DNA of 62,751 bases from Erysipelotrichia bacterium (lineage in GTDB: Bacteria; Bacillota_I; Bacilli_A; Erysipelotrichales; Erysipelotrichaceae), in the NCBI GenBank assembly GCA_018333955.1, contig JAGXSD010000060.1, positions 1 to 62,751 on the forward strand, written 5' to 3'. A program made the translations under genes and the position numbers. The notes beneath the pieces were generated by a model. That model did no database searches, was not told the DNA's origin, and saw nothing but the letters and a program-made list of their open reading frames with translations. Below, piece after piece: positions 1-8,199 of this stretch; the first letter of the stretch is position 1; the number at the start of each line of letters is the position of its first letter.

Positions 1-152
1 GACGAAGAGAGAAAGTGGTACGCATATTTCCAAATGAGCAATCAGCACTACGTTTAATAGGATCAGTCCTTATTGATGTTCATGAAGAATGGCAATCCAG
101 TGCTCGCCAATATATAAAATTTACTGAGAAAACAAAAAAGTGGATCATTTAA
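1..152 (+). CDS. IS256 (mutator)-family transposase, C-terminal fragment
   Basis: An open frame enters from the left edge (reading from base 3) and stops with TAA at 150-152, giving about 49 residues. It contains FPNEQSALRLIGSVLIDVHE followed by EEW and a basic tail, which matches the C-terminus of IS256/mutator transposases (family pattern IFPNE.S..RL...L.E..EEW). The catalytic DDE part lies outside the window, so completeness cannot be judged. It is followed by a TIR-like sequence and an AT-rich gap. Confidence 0.85.
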   Translation, partial: RREKVVRIFPNEQSALRLIGSVLIDVHEEWQSSARQYIKFTEKTKKWII

Positions 153-172
153 ATGAATCCACTGACTAACTA

Positions 173-198
173 ATAGATTTTACACAAGATTCTGGACT
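173..198. repeat. Candidate right terminal inverted repeat of the IS256-type element
   Basis: About 20 bases after the transposase stop lies TTTTACACAAGATTCTGGAC. This resembles the TTTACACAAA...TTGGAC type ends of mutator-family elements. The matching left end is outside the window, so no target duplication can be checked. Confidence 0.5.
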
Positions 199-281
199 TG
201 ACAATTCAAAGTAAGGATAATCATTAAAAAAACATAAATTCAACATATAAACACAAATAATCATAAAAAATAACAAATATC

Positions 282-310
282 TTGCATATTTGAAATATTT
301 ATGTTATATA
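282..310 (+). promoter_or_regulatory. Sigma-A type promoter for the riboswitch/CAP transcript
   Basis: TTGCAT (282-287) is followed after 17 bases by TATATA (305-310), with a TG pair at 302-303 as in extended -10 elements. The predicted start near 317 falls at a small palindrome (GTACATT/AATGTAC), just upstream of the first riboswitch. Confidence 0.6.
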
Positions 311-350
311 AGGTGTAGTACATTAAATGTACGTCAATAGATTATCAGGT

Positions 351-450
351 AAGAACTTTTTACTGATAAAGGCAAACCACGAGTGATTGTGGGACGCAAA
401 ACTATAGGGTCTTCGAATGAAGACAGCCAGTTACCAAAGAATGTGTTCTT
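351..450 (+). promoter_or_regulatory. Cyclic-di-GMP-I (GEMM-I) riboswitch, first copy
   Basis: The conserved core is present: AAAGGCAAACC, then GGGACGCAAA, then AGGGTC...GAAGACAGCC and GTTACC. P1b is the stem CCACGA/TTGTGG closed by a GTGA (GNRA) tetraloop. P2 is GTCTTC/GAAGAC. P1 can extend to AAGAAC (351-356) with GTTCTT (445-450), followed directly by a T-rich run. Compared with the second copy, a C-G pair in P1b is replaced by T-A, a compensatory change that supports a functional RNA. Confidence 0.9.
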
Positions 451-487
451 TTTTCTTATTTTAAGACAATTGAATCATTCATCAGTG

Positions 488-584
488 CGAACAATTTACT
501 GATAAAGGCAAACCATGAGTGATCATGGGACGCAAAGCTACAGGGTCTTCGAAGGAAGACAGCCAGTTACCAAAGAAACTGTTC
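488..584 (+). promoter_or_regulatory. Cyclic-di-GMP-I (GEMM-I) riboswitch, second copy in tandem
   Basis: This is nearly identical to the copy about 135 bases upstream: AAAGGCAAACC, P1b CCATGA/TCATGG with a GTGA loop, GGGACGCAAAGC, P2 GTCTTC/GAAGAC and CAGTTACC. The outer P1 pairs GAACA (489-493) with TGTTC (580-584). That 3' strand can instead pair with AGAACAG (595-601) in a hairpin that ends just before the ribosome site AGGAGG (607-612) of the CAP gene. It therefore probably acts as the switch nearest the gene. Confidence 0.9.
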
Positions 585-616
585 TTTTTGTTGGAGAACA
601 GTAGGTAGGAGGAACG

Positions 617-1462
617 ATGTTAAAACATACGTTAATCACACTTGCTGCAGCTGTTATGTTAATCGCAACACCAAGTGTCATCAATCTACAAGCTCTACTC
701 AATACCGCACCCGTTGAATCTATGGTTCTTTATGATGTTGCTGAGCAACCTAATGAAATTGAACAACCAAAAACAACTCAAAATATTGAAGAAATCGAAC
801 AACCTTTAGAAGTTGAAACTCTAGAAGAAAAAGAAGTTGAAGTTGAAGCGCAACCTGAAGAAATGAAGGAAGAAGTTAAAACTGTTGAAGAAGTCAAAAC
901 AGTGACTCAACCTAAAGTTGAAACAACACCAGTACAACCAACACCAACTCCAGTGCAACCAACACCAACACCAACTCCTGTGCAACCAACACCAACACCG
1001 ACTCCTGTTGAGACTCAACCTAAAGAAGAAACTAAAGCTGTTGAAGTAGTTCAACCTGTTGAAGAAGTATCATCAACCCCAGCAGCGACTTGGGAACTTG
1101 AAATCCTCCGTTTAACAAACATTGAACGTCAAAAAGCAGGATTAAAATTACTTAAATACAATACCACTCTTGAAGAAGGCGCAAAAATTCGCTCAATCGA
1201 AATCATTACTCATTTCTCACACACTCGTCCAGACGGAACACGTTTCTTTACCGTATTTGGACCAGATTTCCTATATCGTAATATTGGTGAAAACTTAGCT
1301 TCTGGATTTAGATCTCCTGAGCAAGTTGTCGCAGCTTGGATGAACTCAACATCTCATCGCGCAAATATTCTTAATGAAAAATTTGAAGAACTATCAGTTG
1401 CGATTACTAAAGGTGAAGATGGTAAGTACCGTTGGGTCCAAATATTCTATCGTGCACGCTAA
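617..1462 (+). CDS. Secreted CAP/SCP-domain protein with Pro/Thr-rich linker
   Basis: This 281-residue protein begins with a signal-peptide-like segment (basic MLKH, then a hydrophobic stretch to about residue 25). A low-complexity Glu/Val-rich stretch follows, then a linker with repeated QPTPTP units (about residues 102-135), then a C-terminal CAP/SCP domain (about 160-281). Typical CAP positions are visible: H in FSHTRPDG, E in GENLA and H in SHRANIL. Such proteins act outside the cell or at the wall; their activity is usually unknown. AGGAGG sits 4 bases before the ATG. Two c-di-GMP riboswitches precede it, so expression probably follows c-di-GMP level. Confidence 0.85.
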   Translation: MLKHTLITLAAAVMLIATPSVINLQALLNTAPVESMVLYDVAEQPNEIEQPKTTQNIEEIEQPLEVETLEEKEVEVEAQPEEMKEEVKTVEEVKTVTQPKVETTPVQPTPTPVQPTPTPTPVQPTPTPTPVETQPKEETKAVEVVQPVEEVSSTPAATWELEILRLTNIERQKAGLKLLKYNTTLEEGAKIRSIEIITHFSHTRPDGTRFFTVFGPDFLYRNIGENLASGFRSPEQVVAAWMNSTSHRANILNEKFEELSVAITKGEDGKYRWVQIFYRAR

Positions 1463-1498
1463 AACGTCCAGAGTTTTCCTCTTTCTAACCATATCCTA

Positions 1499-1530
1499 GT
1501 AAAACTGCCTTAAATGGGCAGTTTTACTTT
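1499..1530 (+). terminator. Rho-independent terminator after the CAP gene
   Basis: GTAAAACTGCC and GGGCAGTTTTAC form an 11-bp stem with a 6-base loop, followed by TTT. The symmetric A/T flanks may let it work in both directions. Confidence 0.75.
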
Positions 1531-1550
1531 ACCTCCTTCTGTAAATCGTT

Positions 1551-1580
1551 TTCAAAAGTTTTCAACAAATGTTGTATAAT
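1551..1580 (+). promoter_or_regulatory. Probable promoter of gltX
   Basis: TATAAT at 1575-1580 lies 18 bases after TTCAAA (1551-1556). No T-box leader is visible between this site and the gltX start at 1609. Confidence 0.5.
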
Positions 1581-1608
1581 AAGTATGCACATAGTGAGGT
1601 ATTAACTT

Positions 1609-3051
1609 ATGACAAAGGTCCGCGTTCGATACGCACCATCCCCAACGGGGCATTTACACATTGGCAACGCCAGAACTGCTTTATTTAACTATTTATTCGC
1701 AAAACACTATCATGGTGATTTTATTTTACGTATTGAAGATACTGATTTAGAACGCAATGTTGCTGGGGGTGAAGAATCCCAAATGAAGTATCTTAATTGG
1801 TTAGGAATTACTCCAGATGAGTCTCCAACTAATCCTAATCCAAAGTATGCACCTTATCGTCAGATGGAACGTCTTGATTTATATCAAAAATATGCTCAAG
1901 AACTCATTGATGCAGGACATGCTTACAAGTGTTATTGCAGTGAAGAAGAGTTAGAAGCGGATTATGAAGCTCAAAAAGCACAAGGAGTTGTCGCAACTCA
2001 ATATAACCGCAAATGCTTACTACATCGCTCTAAAGAGGAATTAGCACAACTAGATGCTAATAATATACCGTTTACCATTCGTGTAAGGGTGCCCGAACAA
2101 GAAACCTACGTATTTGAAGATATGATTAGAGGAGAGGTCTCTTTTGAATCTAAGGATATTGGAGATTGGGTTCTTATAAAGGCCAATGGCATTCCAACCT
2201 ATAACTTTGCGGTAGTGATCGATGATCATACTATGGAAATAACTCATGTCTTTAGAGGCGAAGAGCATCTTTCTAATACCCCAAAACAGATGATGATTTA
2301 TCGCATGTTGAATTGGGATACTCCCAAATTTGGGCATATGACGCTCATCGTTAATGAACAACGTAAAAAACTATCAAAACGAGATAATTCAATTCTGCAA
2401 TTTATGTCTCAATATGAAGAACTTGGATATCTTCCTCATGCCATGTTTAACTTCATGAGTTTATTAGGATGGTCTCCAGTGGGGGAAGAAGAGATCTTTA
2501 CTCACCAAGAACTCATTGAACAATTCAGTGAAGAAAGACTTTCTAAGTCCCCGTCGATGTTTGATCCAGTGAAATTAAAATGGATTAATAATCGCTATAT
2601 TAAAGCATTATCCTTTGAAGAATTTAAAGCCTTAACACTTCCATTCCTTAATAAAGCTTATGATTTATCCACAAAATCTGAAACATGGGTAGATACTTTA
2701 CTTCATCTTTTCCAAGAACAATGTTCATATGGCCAAGAAATTGTGACTTTAACATCCATGTTCTTTGAAGAAGGAGTTACCTTAGAGAATGACGAAGCAG
2801 AAAGTATGTTTGCACTTGACTCAACTCAAGTCGTTGCACATACCTTCGCAGCCCATCGTCCTGAAGTTTGGAATGTCGACACTATTAAAGAAACGATTAA
2901 TAAAGTAAAAGAAGTGAGTGGCTTTAAAGGTAAACCACTCTTTATGGGACTACGGGTCGTCGCATCAGGTAAAGTTCATGGTCCAGATTTAGCATCAACC
3001 TTATATTTATTAGGAGAAGAGCGTGTCATATCAGCGTGCTTAGCACGATAG
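1609..3051 (+). CDS. gltX: Glutamyl-tRNA synthetase
   Basis: This 480-residue class I aminoacyl-tRNA synthetase has the HIGH-type motif [14 protein letters not shown] (residues 9-22) and the KMSKS-type motif KKLSKRD (about 249-255). It charges tRNA(Glu) in the cytoplasm. In many Bacillota the enzyme is non-discriminating and also loads tRNA(Gln) for GatCAB; the sequence alone does not settle this. It is the first gene of a run with the HD protein, whose ATG follows 9 bases after this stop. Confidence 0.95.
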   Translation: MTKVRVRYAPSPTGHLHIGNARTALFNYLFAKHYHGDFILRIEDTDLERNVAGGEESQMKYLNWLGITPDESPTNPNPKYAPYRQMERLDLYQKYAQELIDAGHAYKCYCSEEELEADYEAQKAQGVVATQYNRKCLLHRSKEELAQLDANNIPFTIRVRVPEQETYVFEDMIRGEVSFESKDIGDWVLIKANGIPTYNFAVVIDDHTMEITHVFRGEEHLSNTPKQMMIYRMLNWDTPKFGHMTLIVNEQRKKLSKRDNSILQFMSQYEELGYLPHAMFNFMSLLGWSPVGEEEIFTHQELIEQFSEERLSKSPSMFDPVKLKWINNRYIKALSFEEFKALTLPFLNKAYDLSTKSETWVDTLLHLFQEQCSYGQEIVTLTSMFFEEGVTLENDEAESMFALDSTQVVAHTFAAHRPEVWNVDTIKETINKVKEVSGFKGKPLFMGLRVVASGKVHGPDLASTLYLLGEERVISACLAR

Positions 3052-3060
3052 GAGGACATC

Positions 3061-4278
3061 ATGTATCATCAAACTCTCGAAGAAAAAGTGTTAAGAGATC
3101 CCATTCATGAGTATATTCATGTGGACTTACAACTCATTTGGGATTTAATCAATTCAAGGGAAGTTCAACGGCTTCGTCGTATCCATCAATTAGGAGTTTC
3201 AATGATGGTATACCATACTGCAGAACATTCTCGATTTTCCCATTCTTTGGGGGTGTATGAAATTACACGTCGCATGATTGATGAAGTCAGTGGTTTAAAA
3301 GATCAACTCACAGACTTTGAACAAGTTGCGCTACTTTGCGCTGCCTTGCTACATGATGTTGGGCATGGCCCATTCTCACATGCATTTGAAAATGTGAGTC
3401 ATGTGCATCATGAATTACTTTCCATTCAACTCATTACTCAACCATCACACATTCATAGTATATTAATGGAAGCAGATCCTCGCCTTCCTGAAGCGATTGC
3501 GAAGATCTTAAGTCATCGCTATGAGAAACCTTTATTATCACAAATCATTTCAGGACCAATTGATGCGGATCGTATGGACTATCTATTAAGAGACGCTTAT
3601 TTTACCGGAACAAGTTATGGACAATTTGATATTGAGCGAATTCTAAGAACCTTACGAATTGAAGGTGAAAGACTTGTAGTGAAGGAGAGCGGTGTTCATG
3701 CGATTGAAGACTACATCATGGCAAGATATCACATGTACTGGCAGGTTTACTACCATCCAGTCTCTCGTAGTACAGAGGTCATGATTTCATCTTTATTTCA
3801 ACGCATGAAAGACTGCATTGAACAAGGCATTGAAACCTTTGACTCTGCTCCCTTTATTCAAGCCTTCTTATCTACTCAGAAGATTTCAAATGATACGATT
3901 ATGAACTTGGATGAAGTTTCATTCTTAAGTCTACTTATGACACTACAAACCCATCATGACAAGATTTTAAGTGATTTATCTTCCCGTGTCTTACATCGTC
4001 GCTTATTTGGATATGTAGACTTTAAATCAAACAAGCAAAAAGAAAAACTTATTGATAATATCAAAAAAGCAGGATATGACCCTCATTATTATTTTGATGA
4101 AGATAAAGCTACTCAAGCTCCATATCGTCCTTATAAAGAAGATCAACAATCTCAAATTTGGATTTTAACTCAACAAGGTCTTAAAGAACTTTCTACAGTG
4201 TCGGTGATTGTAGCTGCTATTGTGAAAGGCAAAGAAAAAGAAGACATTAAGCTATATGCCCCTAAGGAGTGTTTATGA
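3061..4278 (+). CDS. HD-domain phosphohydrolase (YwfO/dGTPase-like)
   Basis: This 405-residue cytoplasmic metal-dependent phosphohydrolase has the HD motifs in order: HSRFSHSLGV (about 56-65), HDVGHGPFSH (about 98-107) and DADRMDYLLRDA (about 167-178). The architecture matches YwfO-type relatives of dNTP triphosphohydrolases. The substrate cannot be read from sequence. The start has GGAGG 4-5 bases upstream, and the stop overlaps the next ATG (ATGA), so translation with pepP is probably coupled. Confidence 0.85.
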   Translation: MYHQTLEEKVLRDPIHEYIHVDLQLIWDLINSREVQRLRRIHQLGVSMMVYHTAEHSRFSHSLGVYEITRRMIDEVSGLKDQLTDFEQVALLCAALLHDVGHGPFSHAFENVSHVHHELLSIQLITQPSHIHSILMEADPRLPEAIAKILSHRYEKPLLSQIISGPIDADRMDYLLRDAYFTGTSYGQFDIERILRTLRIEGERLVVKESGVHAIEDYIMARYHMYWQVYYHPVSRSTEVMISSLFQRMKDCIEQGIETFDSAPFIQAFLSTQKISNDTIMNLDEVSFLSLLMTLQTHHDKILSDLSSRVLHRRLFGYVDFKSNKQKEKLIDNIKKAGYDPHYYFDEDKATQAPYRPYKEDQQSQIWILTQQGLKELSTVSVIVAAIVKGKEKEDIKLYAPKECL

Positions 4279-5510
4279 ATCAATACCAACAACGTCGTGA
4301 AGCATTATCAAAAACCATAGCACCATTTGGGTGCTTCATTAGTATTTCCAATGATCTCATTGTGAAGTCAGCGGATAGTCATTTTCCTTTTGAAGTGAAT
4401 AAAAACTTCTTCTACTTAACAGGAATCAACCAAGACAATTCAGTGCTGCTTATTGTTAAGGGAGAAAGTACTGTTAAGGAAATGATCTTTATAAAAGACA
4501 TTGATCCTGTCATGGAAAAATGGGTCGGTACATTCTTACCCTTTGAAGAGGCAAAAAGAATTAGTGGATGTGCGCAAGTTCTTCCTTTATCAACGCTACA
4601 ATCCACACTTAATCGCTTGATTACGCGTACACCAGTTCATACTCTATATCTTGACCATCATAAAAATGAAGTCAATGCGCAAGAATTACCAATGGATCGA
4701 TTTATGAATCAACATTTCTCTCATGTGTCACTTCAAACAAAGCTTCACCATCACGTCATTCATAACATGCGTGCCATTAAATCAGAGCAAGAAGTTCAAG
4801 CCATTAAAGCAGCGATTAATGTGACTCAACATGCTTTCGAACATATGTTGAAAGTTAAATCTAGTTTAAAGAACGAAAGTGAGATTCAAGCTCATTTAGA
4901 ATTCATGTTTAAAATGCATCAAGCAAAACCTGGTTTTGATACGATTGTGGCTGCTCACAAGCGAGCCACCATCTTACACTATGTAGAAAATAATCAGGAT
5001 ATTGAAAAAGATGCTTTGATTCTTGTGGATATGGGATCTCAACTCAATCACTACAGTTCAGATATTACACGTACATTTCCTCATGGGAAAACATTCACAC
5101 CAATTCAAAGAAAAGCCATGAATGTGGTTTTAGATGGAATGGAAGTTGTATTTAAGCTTTGCAAACCAGGAGTAGCAATAAGAGAACTCAATCAAGCCTT
5201 GGTTGAATTCTATAAAGTGAGACTTGTGGAAGATGGATTTATCAAGTCGGCTGAAGATGTCTCTAAAGTTTATTATCATGGAGTATCTCATTTCTTAGGA
5301 CTTGATATTCATGATGTAGGTCAATATGATGATACAATTCTTCAACCAGGACATGTGATTACTGTAGAACCTGGGTTATATATTGAAGAACTTAATCTAG
5401 GCATTCGTATTGAAGATAATGTTCTGATTACAGAACAAGGATATGAAAATCTATCGGCGAATATTATCAAATCTGTCGAAGCGATTGAGCATTTCCTTCA
5501 AGGTCAGTGA
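4275..5510 (+). CDS. pepP: M24 family metallopeptidase, Xaa-Pro aminopeptidase type
   Basis: This 411-residue protein has an N-terminal creatinase/prolidase-type domain (about 1-165) and a C-terminal pita-bread domain. The five metal ligands are visible: D in VDMGSQ, D in SSDITRTF, H in HGVSHFLGLDIH, E in TVEPGLY and E in RIEDN. It removes N-terminal residues before proline in cytoplasmic peptides. AAGGAG at 4264-4269 selects the ATG at 4275 rather than the upstream GTG at 4269. Confidence 0.9.
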   Translation: MNQYQQRREALSKTIAPFGCFISISNDLIVKSADSHFPFEVNKNFFYLTGINQDNSVLLIVKGESTVKEMIFIKDIDPVMEKWVGTFLPFEEAKRISGCAQVLPLSTLQSTLNRLITRTPVHTLYLDHHKNEVNAQELPMDRFMNQHFSHVSLQTKLHHHVIHNMRAIKSEQEVQAIKAAINVTQHAFEHMLKVKSSLKNESEIQAHLEFMFKMHQAKPGFDTIVAAHKRATILHYVENNQDIEKDALILVDMGSQLNHYSSDITRTFPHGKTFTPIQRKAMNVVLDGMEVVFKLCKPGVAIRELNQALVEFYKVRLVEDGFIKSAEDVSKVYYHGVSHFLGLDIHDVGQYDDTILQPGHVITVEPGLYIEELNLGIRIEDNVLITEQGYENLSANIIKSVEAIEHFLQGQ

Positions 5511-5518
5511 GGTACCCC

Positions 5519-6427
5519 ATGACCGATTGTTACGATCAAAACCTTTTGAATCAGTTGTTTGAAGGTGTATATGTTGTGGATAGAGAACGTAAAATTGTGT
5601 TTTGGAATAAAGGAAGTGAGCGTATTACGGGATATTCATCTGAAGAAGTTGTTAACAAATACTGTCATAATAACTTATTACAACATGTGGATGATCAAGG
5701 GAAGATGTTATGTTTTGCGGGATGTCCACTTCATTACACCATTCAAACTGGTGAACTCCAACAAGCCCATGTCTACTTAAAACATAAACAAGGACATCGA
5801 GTTCCAGTGAGTGTAAAATCAATTCCTTTATACAATGATAAGAAAAGTATCATCGGAGCAATTGAAGTATTTACCGATGAGCGTTTTCAAAAGGAAGTAA
5901 TTGATGAAAACGTTTCTCTAAAACATGAACTCATGAAGGATCCACTTACGCAAATTCCAAATCGCCGTTACTTTGAATTTGCACTGAAAAATATGATTGA
6001 AGAGTATCAGCAATTTAATCAACGCTTTGGGATTCTTATGTTTGATATCGATTATTTCAAAGTCATTAATGATACCTATGGACATATGTTAAAGGATGAA
6101 ATATTGAAACTAGTGTCTAAGTCACTTGTCTCAAATATAAAAAGACATGATGTAGTCAGTCGCTGGGGTGGTGAGGAATTCATTGGATTATTTGTGTTTG
6201 ATAATGAGAATGATTTAAGAGCAGTGGCGGAAAGATTAAGAAATATTGTGATGAAATCCTCTTATCTTCACGAAACTAAAGATATCCAAGTGACCGTTTC
6301 AATTGGTGGCGCAATGATCTATCCAAACCTTTCTATGGAAGGAATCATTGATTTAGCCGATCAAGCATTATATATGTCAAAAAGCTTAGGTCGAAATCAA
6401 ACGACGATTATTAATCAAATGAAATAA
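5519..6427 (+). CDS. PAS-GGDEF diguanylate cyclase
   Basis: This 302-residue soluble protein has one PAS sensor domain (about 7-122, with VYVVDRERKIVFWNKGSERI) and a C-terminal GGDEF domain (about 135-302). Catalytic signatures are intact: DPLTQIPNRRYFE, FDIDYFKVINDTYGH and the active loop GGEEF. It should make cyclic di-GMP from two GTP. The inhibitory-site position reads KRHD instead of RxxD, so product inhibition may be weakened. GAGGT overlapping the pepP stop precedes the ATG chosen here. The PAS ligand is unknown, and two Cys (MLCFAGC) are notable. Confidence 0.9.
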   Translation: MTDCYDQNLLNQLFEGVYVVDRERKIVFWNKGSERITGYSSEEVVNKYCHNNLLQHVDDQGKMLCFAGCPLHYTIQTGELQQAHVYLKHKQGHRVPVSVKSIPLYNDKKSIIGAIEVFTDERFQKEVIDENVSLKHELMKDPLTQIPNRRYFEFALKNMIEEYQQFNQRFGILMFDIDYFKVINDTYGHMLKDEILKLVSKSLVSNIKRHDVVSRWGGEEFIGLFVFDNENDLRAVAERLRNIVMKSSYLHETKDIQVTVSIGGAMIYPNLSMEGIIDLADQALYMSKSLGRNQTTIINQMK

Positions 6428-6429
6428 AA

Positions 6430-6454
6430 GACAAATCGAAAGATTTGTCTTTTT
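6430..6454 (+). terminator. Terminator after the diguanylate cyclase
   Basis: GACAAATC-GAAA-GATTTGTC forms a perfect 8-bp stem with a stable GAAA loop, followed by TTTTTAT. Confidence 0.85.
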
Positions 6455-6459
6455 ATAAC

Positions 6460-6484
6460 AACCTAGTTCATGATGAACTAGGTT
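6460..6484 (-). terminator. Hairpin at the end of the minus-strand mtlD gene
   Basis: AACCTAGTTCA and TGAACTAGGTT form an 11-bp stem with a 3-base loop, just past the mtlD stop. The U-run on the minus side is poor, so it may act as a 3' stabiliser as much as a terminator. Confidence 0.55.
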
Positions 6485-6485
6485 T

Positions 6486-7631
6486 CTAGTTGGTGTACTT
6501 TAGTTTGATGATAGATTGAACAAGTGGATGATCACTTGATACCTTCCACATATCTGTAAGAGTTCTTTCAAGTCCATTTTCCTTAATCTTCTCATTTAAA
6601 CTTACAGCTTCTTCATCTTCCACGTAATCATACTGTAAGGCATTGTAGACTGAGAGCTCGAAATGCTTACTTTCGCATTGGTATTCAAACATTTCAAGAA
6701 GTGGTTTAATAAAACGATCATTCAATGATAACTTTCTGATTGGTGATCGACCAACTCGATACACTGAATCTGTGATTTCAGGATTAGCAAATCGTTTTAG
6801 TGTTTTATTGGCATATTCACGTAATTCTTGCATATCAAACCCGTGTTTAAGAGATAGTAGTGTTGCGGCTTCAAGCATTTGAGCATAGACATGATCCATG
6901 ATTTCTTGGTCATTCAAAGATTCACTAATGGTTTCATATCTTTTTTGATAACCCATGTATGCAATTGCAGCATGCGCAGCATTCACCAAATATAACTTTC
7001 GCTCAATAAATGCTTCAAGTTTGTCTGTAAAGATAGCACCTTTAAAATTAAGCGCACCTTTCGCATTGACTGAATCGATCACCCATTCAACATATTCTTC
7101 AACCCTAACTAAAAGTGGTTCTTGATTATCTTGAATTGGCACAATGCGATCGACGGCTGAATTAGGGAATCCAACCCACTCATTCACAAAGTCTTTGACT
7201 GGTTCAGAAAGATAATTGAAGACTTCCCGTTTTAATAATTCACTTCCACCGATGACATTTTCACAGGCGATGATATTAAGATAAGAATATGAAGAATTCG
7301 TAAATTTCATTTCTAGTGCTTTTGCGAATAATGGAGCAATCTTTGGTAGTATGTGGGGACCCACCGCAGTCGTAAGGATATCCACGTTTGCCATGGTTTC
7401 AATTAACGCATCCGTATCTTCATTAATATCAAAACTTCGTTCAACATTCACCACATATCGTTGTGGTGAAACAGCGATAGTCTCAACAGGATATTGCTTA
7501 CTTTCATTAAGTTGTCTAATAAGAGAACTATTCACATCCGCAAATGAAACATCATATCCTGCATGATGAAGTATTAACCCTATAAACCCTCGTCCAATAT
7601 TGCCAGCTCCAAAATGACAAGCTTTTTTCAT
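6486..7631 (-). CDS. mtlD: Mannitol-1-phosphate 5-dehydrogenase family polyol-phosphate dehydrogenase
   Basis: This 381-residue NAD-dependent enzyme has the Rossmann start HFGAGNIGRGFIG (residues 5-17) followed by ADVN. Other family marks are TAVGPHILP, ACENVIGGSE, NSAVDRIVP and the catalytic region KLYLVNAAHAAIAYMG. Length fits the family (about 380). The usual product oxidises mannitol-1-phosphate to fructose-6-phosphate. The start at 7631 matches the family N-terminus; an ATG 18 bases earlier is in frame, but neither has a good ribosome site. One base separates it from the SIS gene stop. The neighbouring epimerase and isomerase leave open a different polyol phosphate. Confidence 0.85.
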   Translation of the reverse strand: MKKACHFGAGNIGRGFIGLILHHAGYDVSFADVNSSLIRQLNESKQYPVETIAVSPQRYVVNVERSFDINEDTDALIETMANVDILTTAVGPHILPKIAPLFAKALEMKFTNSSYSYLNIIACENVIGGSELLKREVFNYLSEPVKDFVNEWVGFPNSAVDRIVPIQDNQEPLLVRVEEYVEWVIDSVNAKGALNFKGAIFTDKLEAFIERKLYLVNAAHAAIAYMGYQKRYETISESLNDQEIMDHVYAQMLEAATLLSLKHGFDMQELREYANKTLKRFANPEITDSVYRVGRSPIRKLSLNDRFIKPLLEMFEYQCESKHFELSVYNALQYDYVEDEEAVSLNEKIKENGLERTLTDMWKVSSDHPLVQSIIKLKYTN

Positions 7632-7632
7632 A

Positions 7633-8199
7633 CTATTCAAGATTTGCATGATACTGCCACAAGGATTTTAAATTCACATCCTTCTGTTTGATAATCATTA
7701 AAGCAACAATATCTCCTAATAATAATAAAGACTGTTCAAATAGCGAGGTCATGGGTTGTTGGGATGTGATTTCATCTTCTAGGTAGTACTTAGTTTGGAC
7801 GGGAATTCTTACCATTAAACTTACCATTGAACTTAGTTCACTATTAGGATTAGATCCAATGTGAATCACTCGTGCTCCTAATTGATGCGCTTTTTTTGCG
7901 ATTGCGAGAGGGAATAAAGTTGATCCACTTCCTGATCCAACAATCAGTAAATCTTTATCAGTAAGGGCAGGTTCAGTAATCTCCCCAACACAATGGGCAT
8001 TTATCCCAAGATGAGATAGTCGTTTGCAGATAGATTGTAGTGATAACATGACTCTTCCTACTCCCACAAAGAAGACCTTTTCGGCAGAGGTAATTTCTGA
8101 GATGAGTTGTTGGATTGTGTCATCACTAATCATACTTAAAGCTTGATGGAGCTCACTTAATACAATATCTTTATGATTGTTAAATGTTATTTGTGTCAT
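7633..8199 (-). CDS. SIS-domain protein, 6-phospho-3-hexuloisomerase-like
   Basis: This 188-residue protein is a single SIS sugar-phosphate isomerase domain. FVGVGRV, GSGSGST (about 93-99), QPMTSLFEQSLLLLGDI and the C-terminal YHANLE match HxlB/PHI enzymes, which interconvert 3-hexulose-6-phosphate and fructose-6-phosphate. No hexulose-phosphate synthase is in the window, so the formaldehyde-fixing ribulose monophosphate route is not supported. It overlaps the epimerase gene by 20 bases and lies between it and mtlD, which suggests a role in a PTS-fed sugar phosphate pathway. Confidence 0.75.
   Translation of the reverse strand: MTQITFNNHKDIVLSELHQALSMISDDTIQQLISEITSAEKVFFVGVGRVMLSLQSICKRLSHLGINAHCVGEITEPALTDKDLLIVGSGSGSTLFPLAIAKKAHQLGARVIHIGSNPNSELSSMVSLMVRIPVQTKYYLEDEITSQQPMTSLFEQSLLLLGDIVALMIIKQKDVNLKSLWQYHANLE

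Noticed and set aside
930-1015. Short tandem DNA repeat (CAACCAACACCA units)
   Set aside because: It encodes the QPTPTP linker of the CAP protein; units are short and coding, so neither CRISPR nor an independent repeat element.
821-1054. Minus-strand Trp/Cys/Ser-rich 77-codon frame opposite the CAP gene
   Set aside because: It is the antisense of the Glu/Pro/Thr repeats of the CAP linker, low complexity, with no ribosome site.
1481-1608. Possible T-box leader of gltX
   Set aside because: No T-box sequence (TGGNACCGCG-like) or specifier stem is seen; the same is true upstream of argS and lysS.
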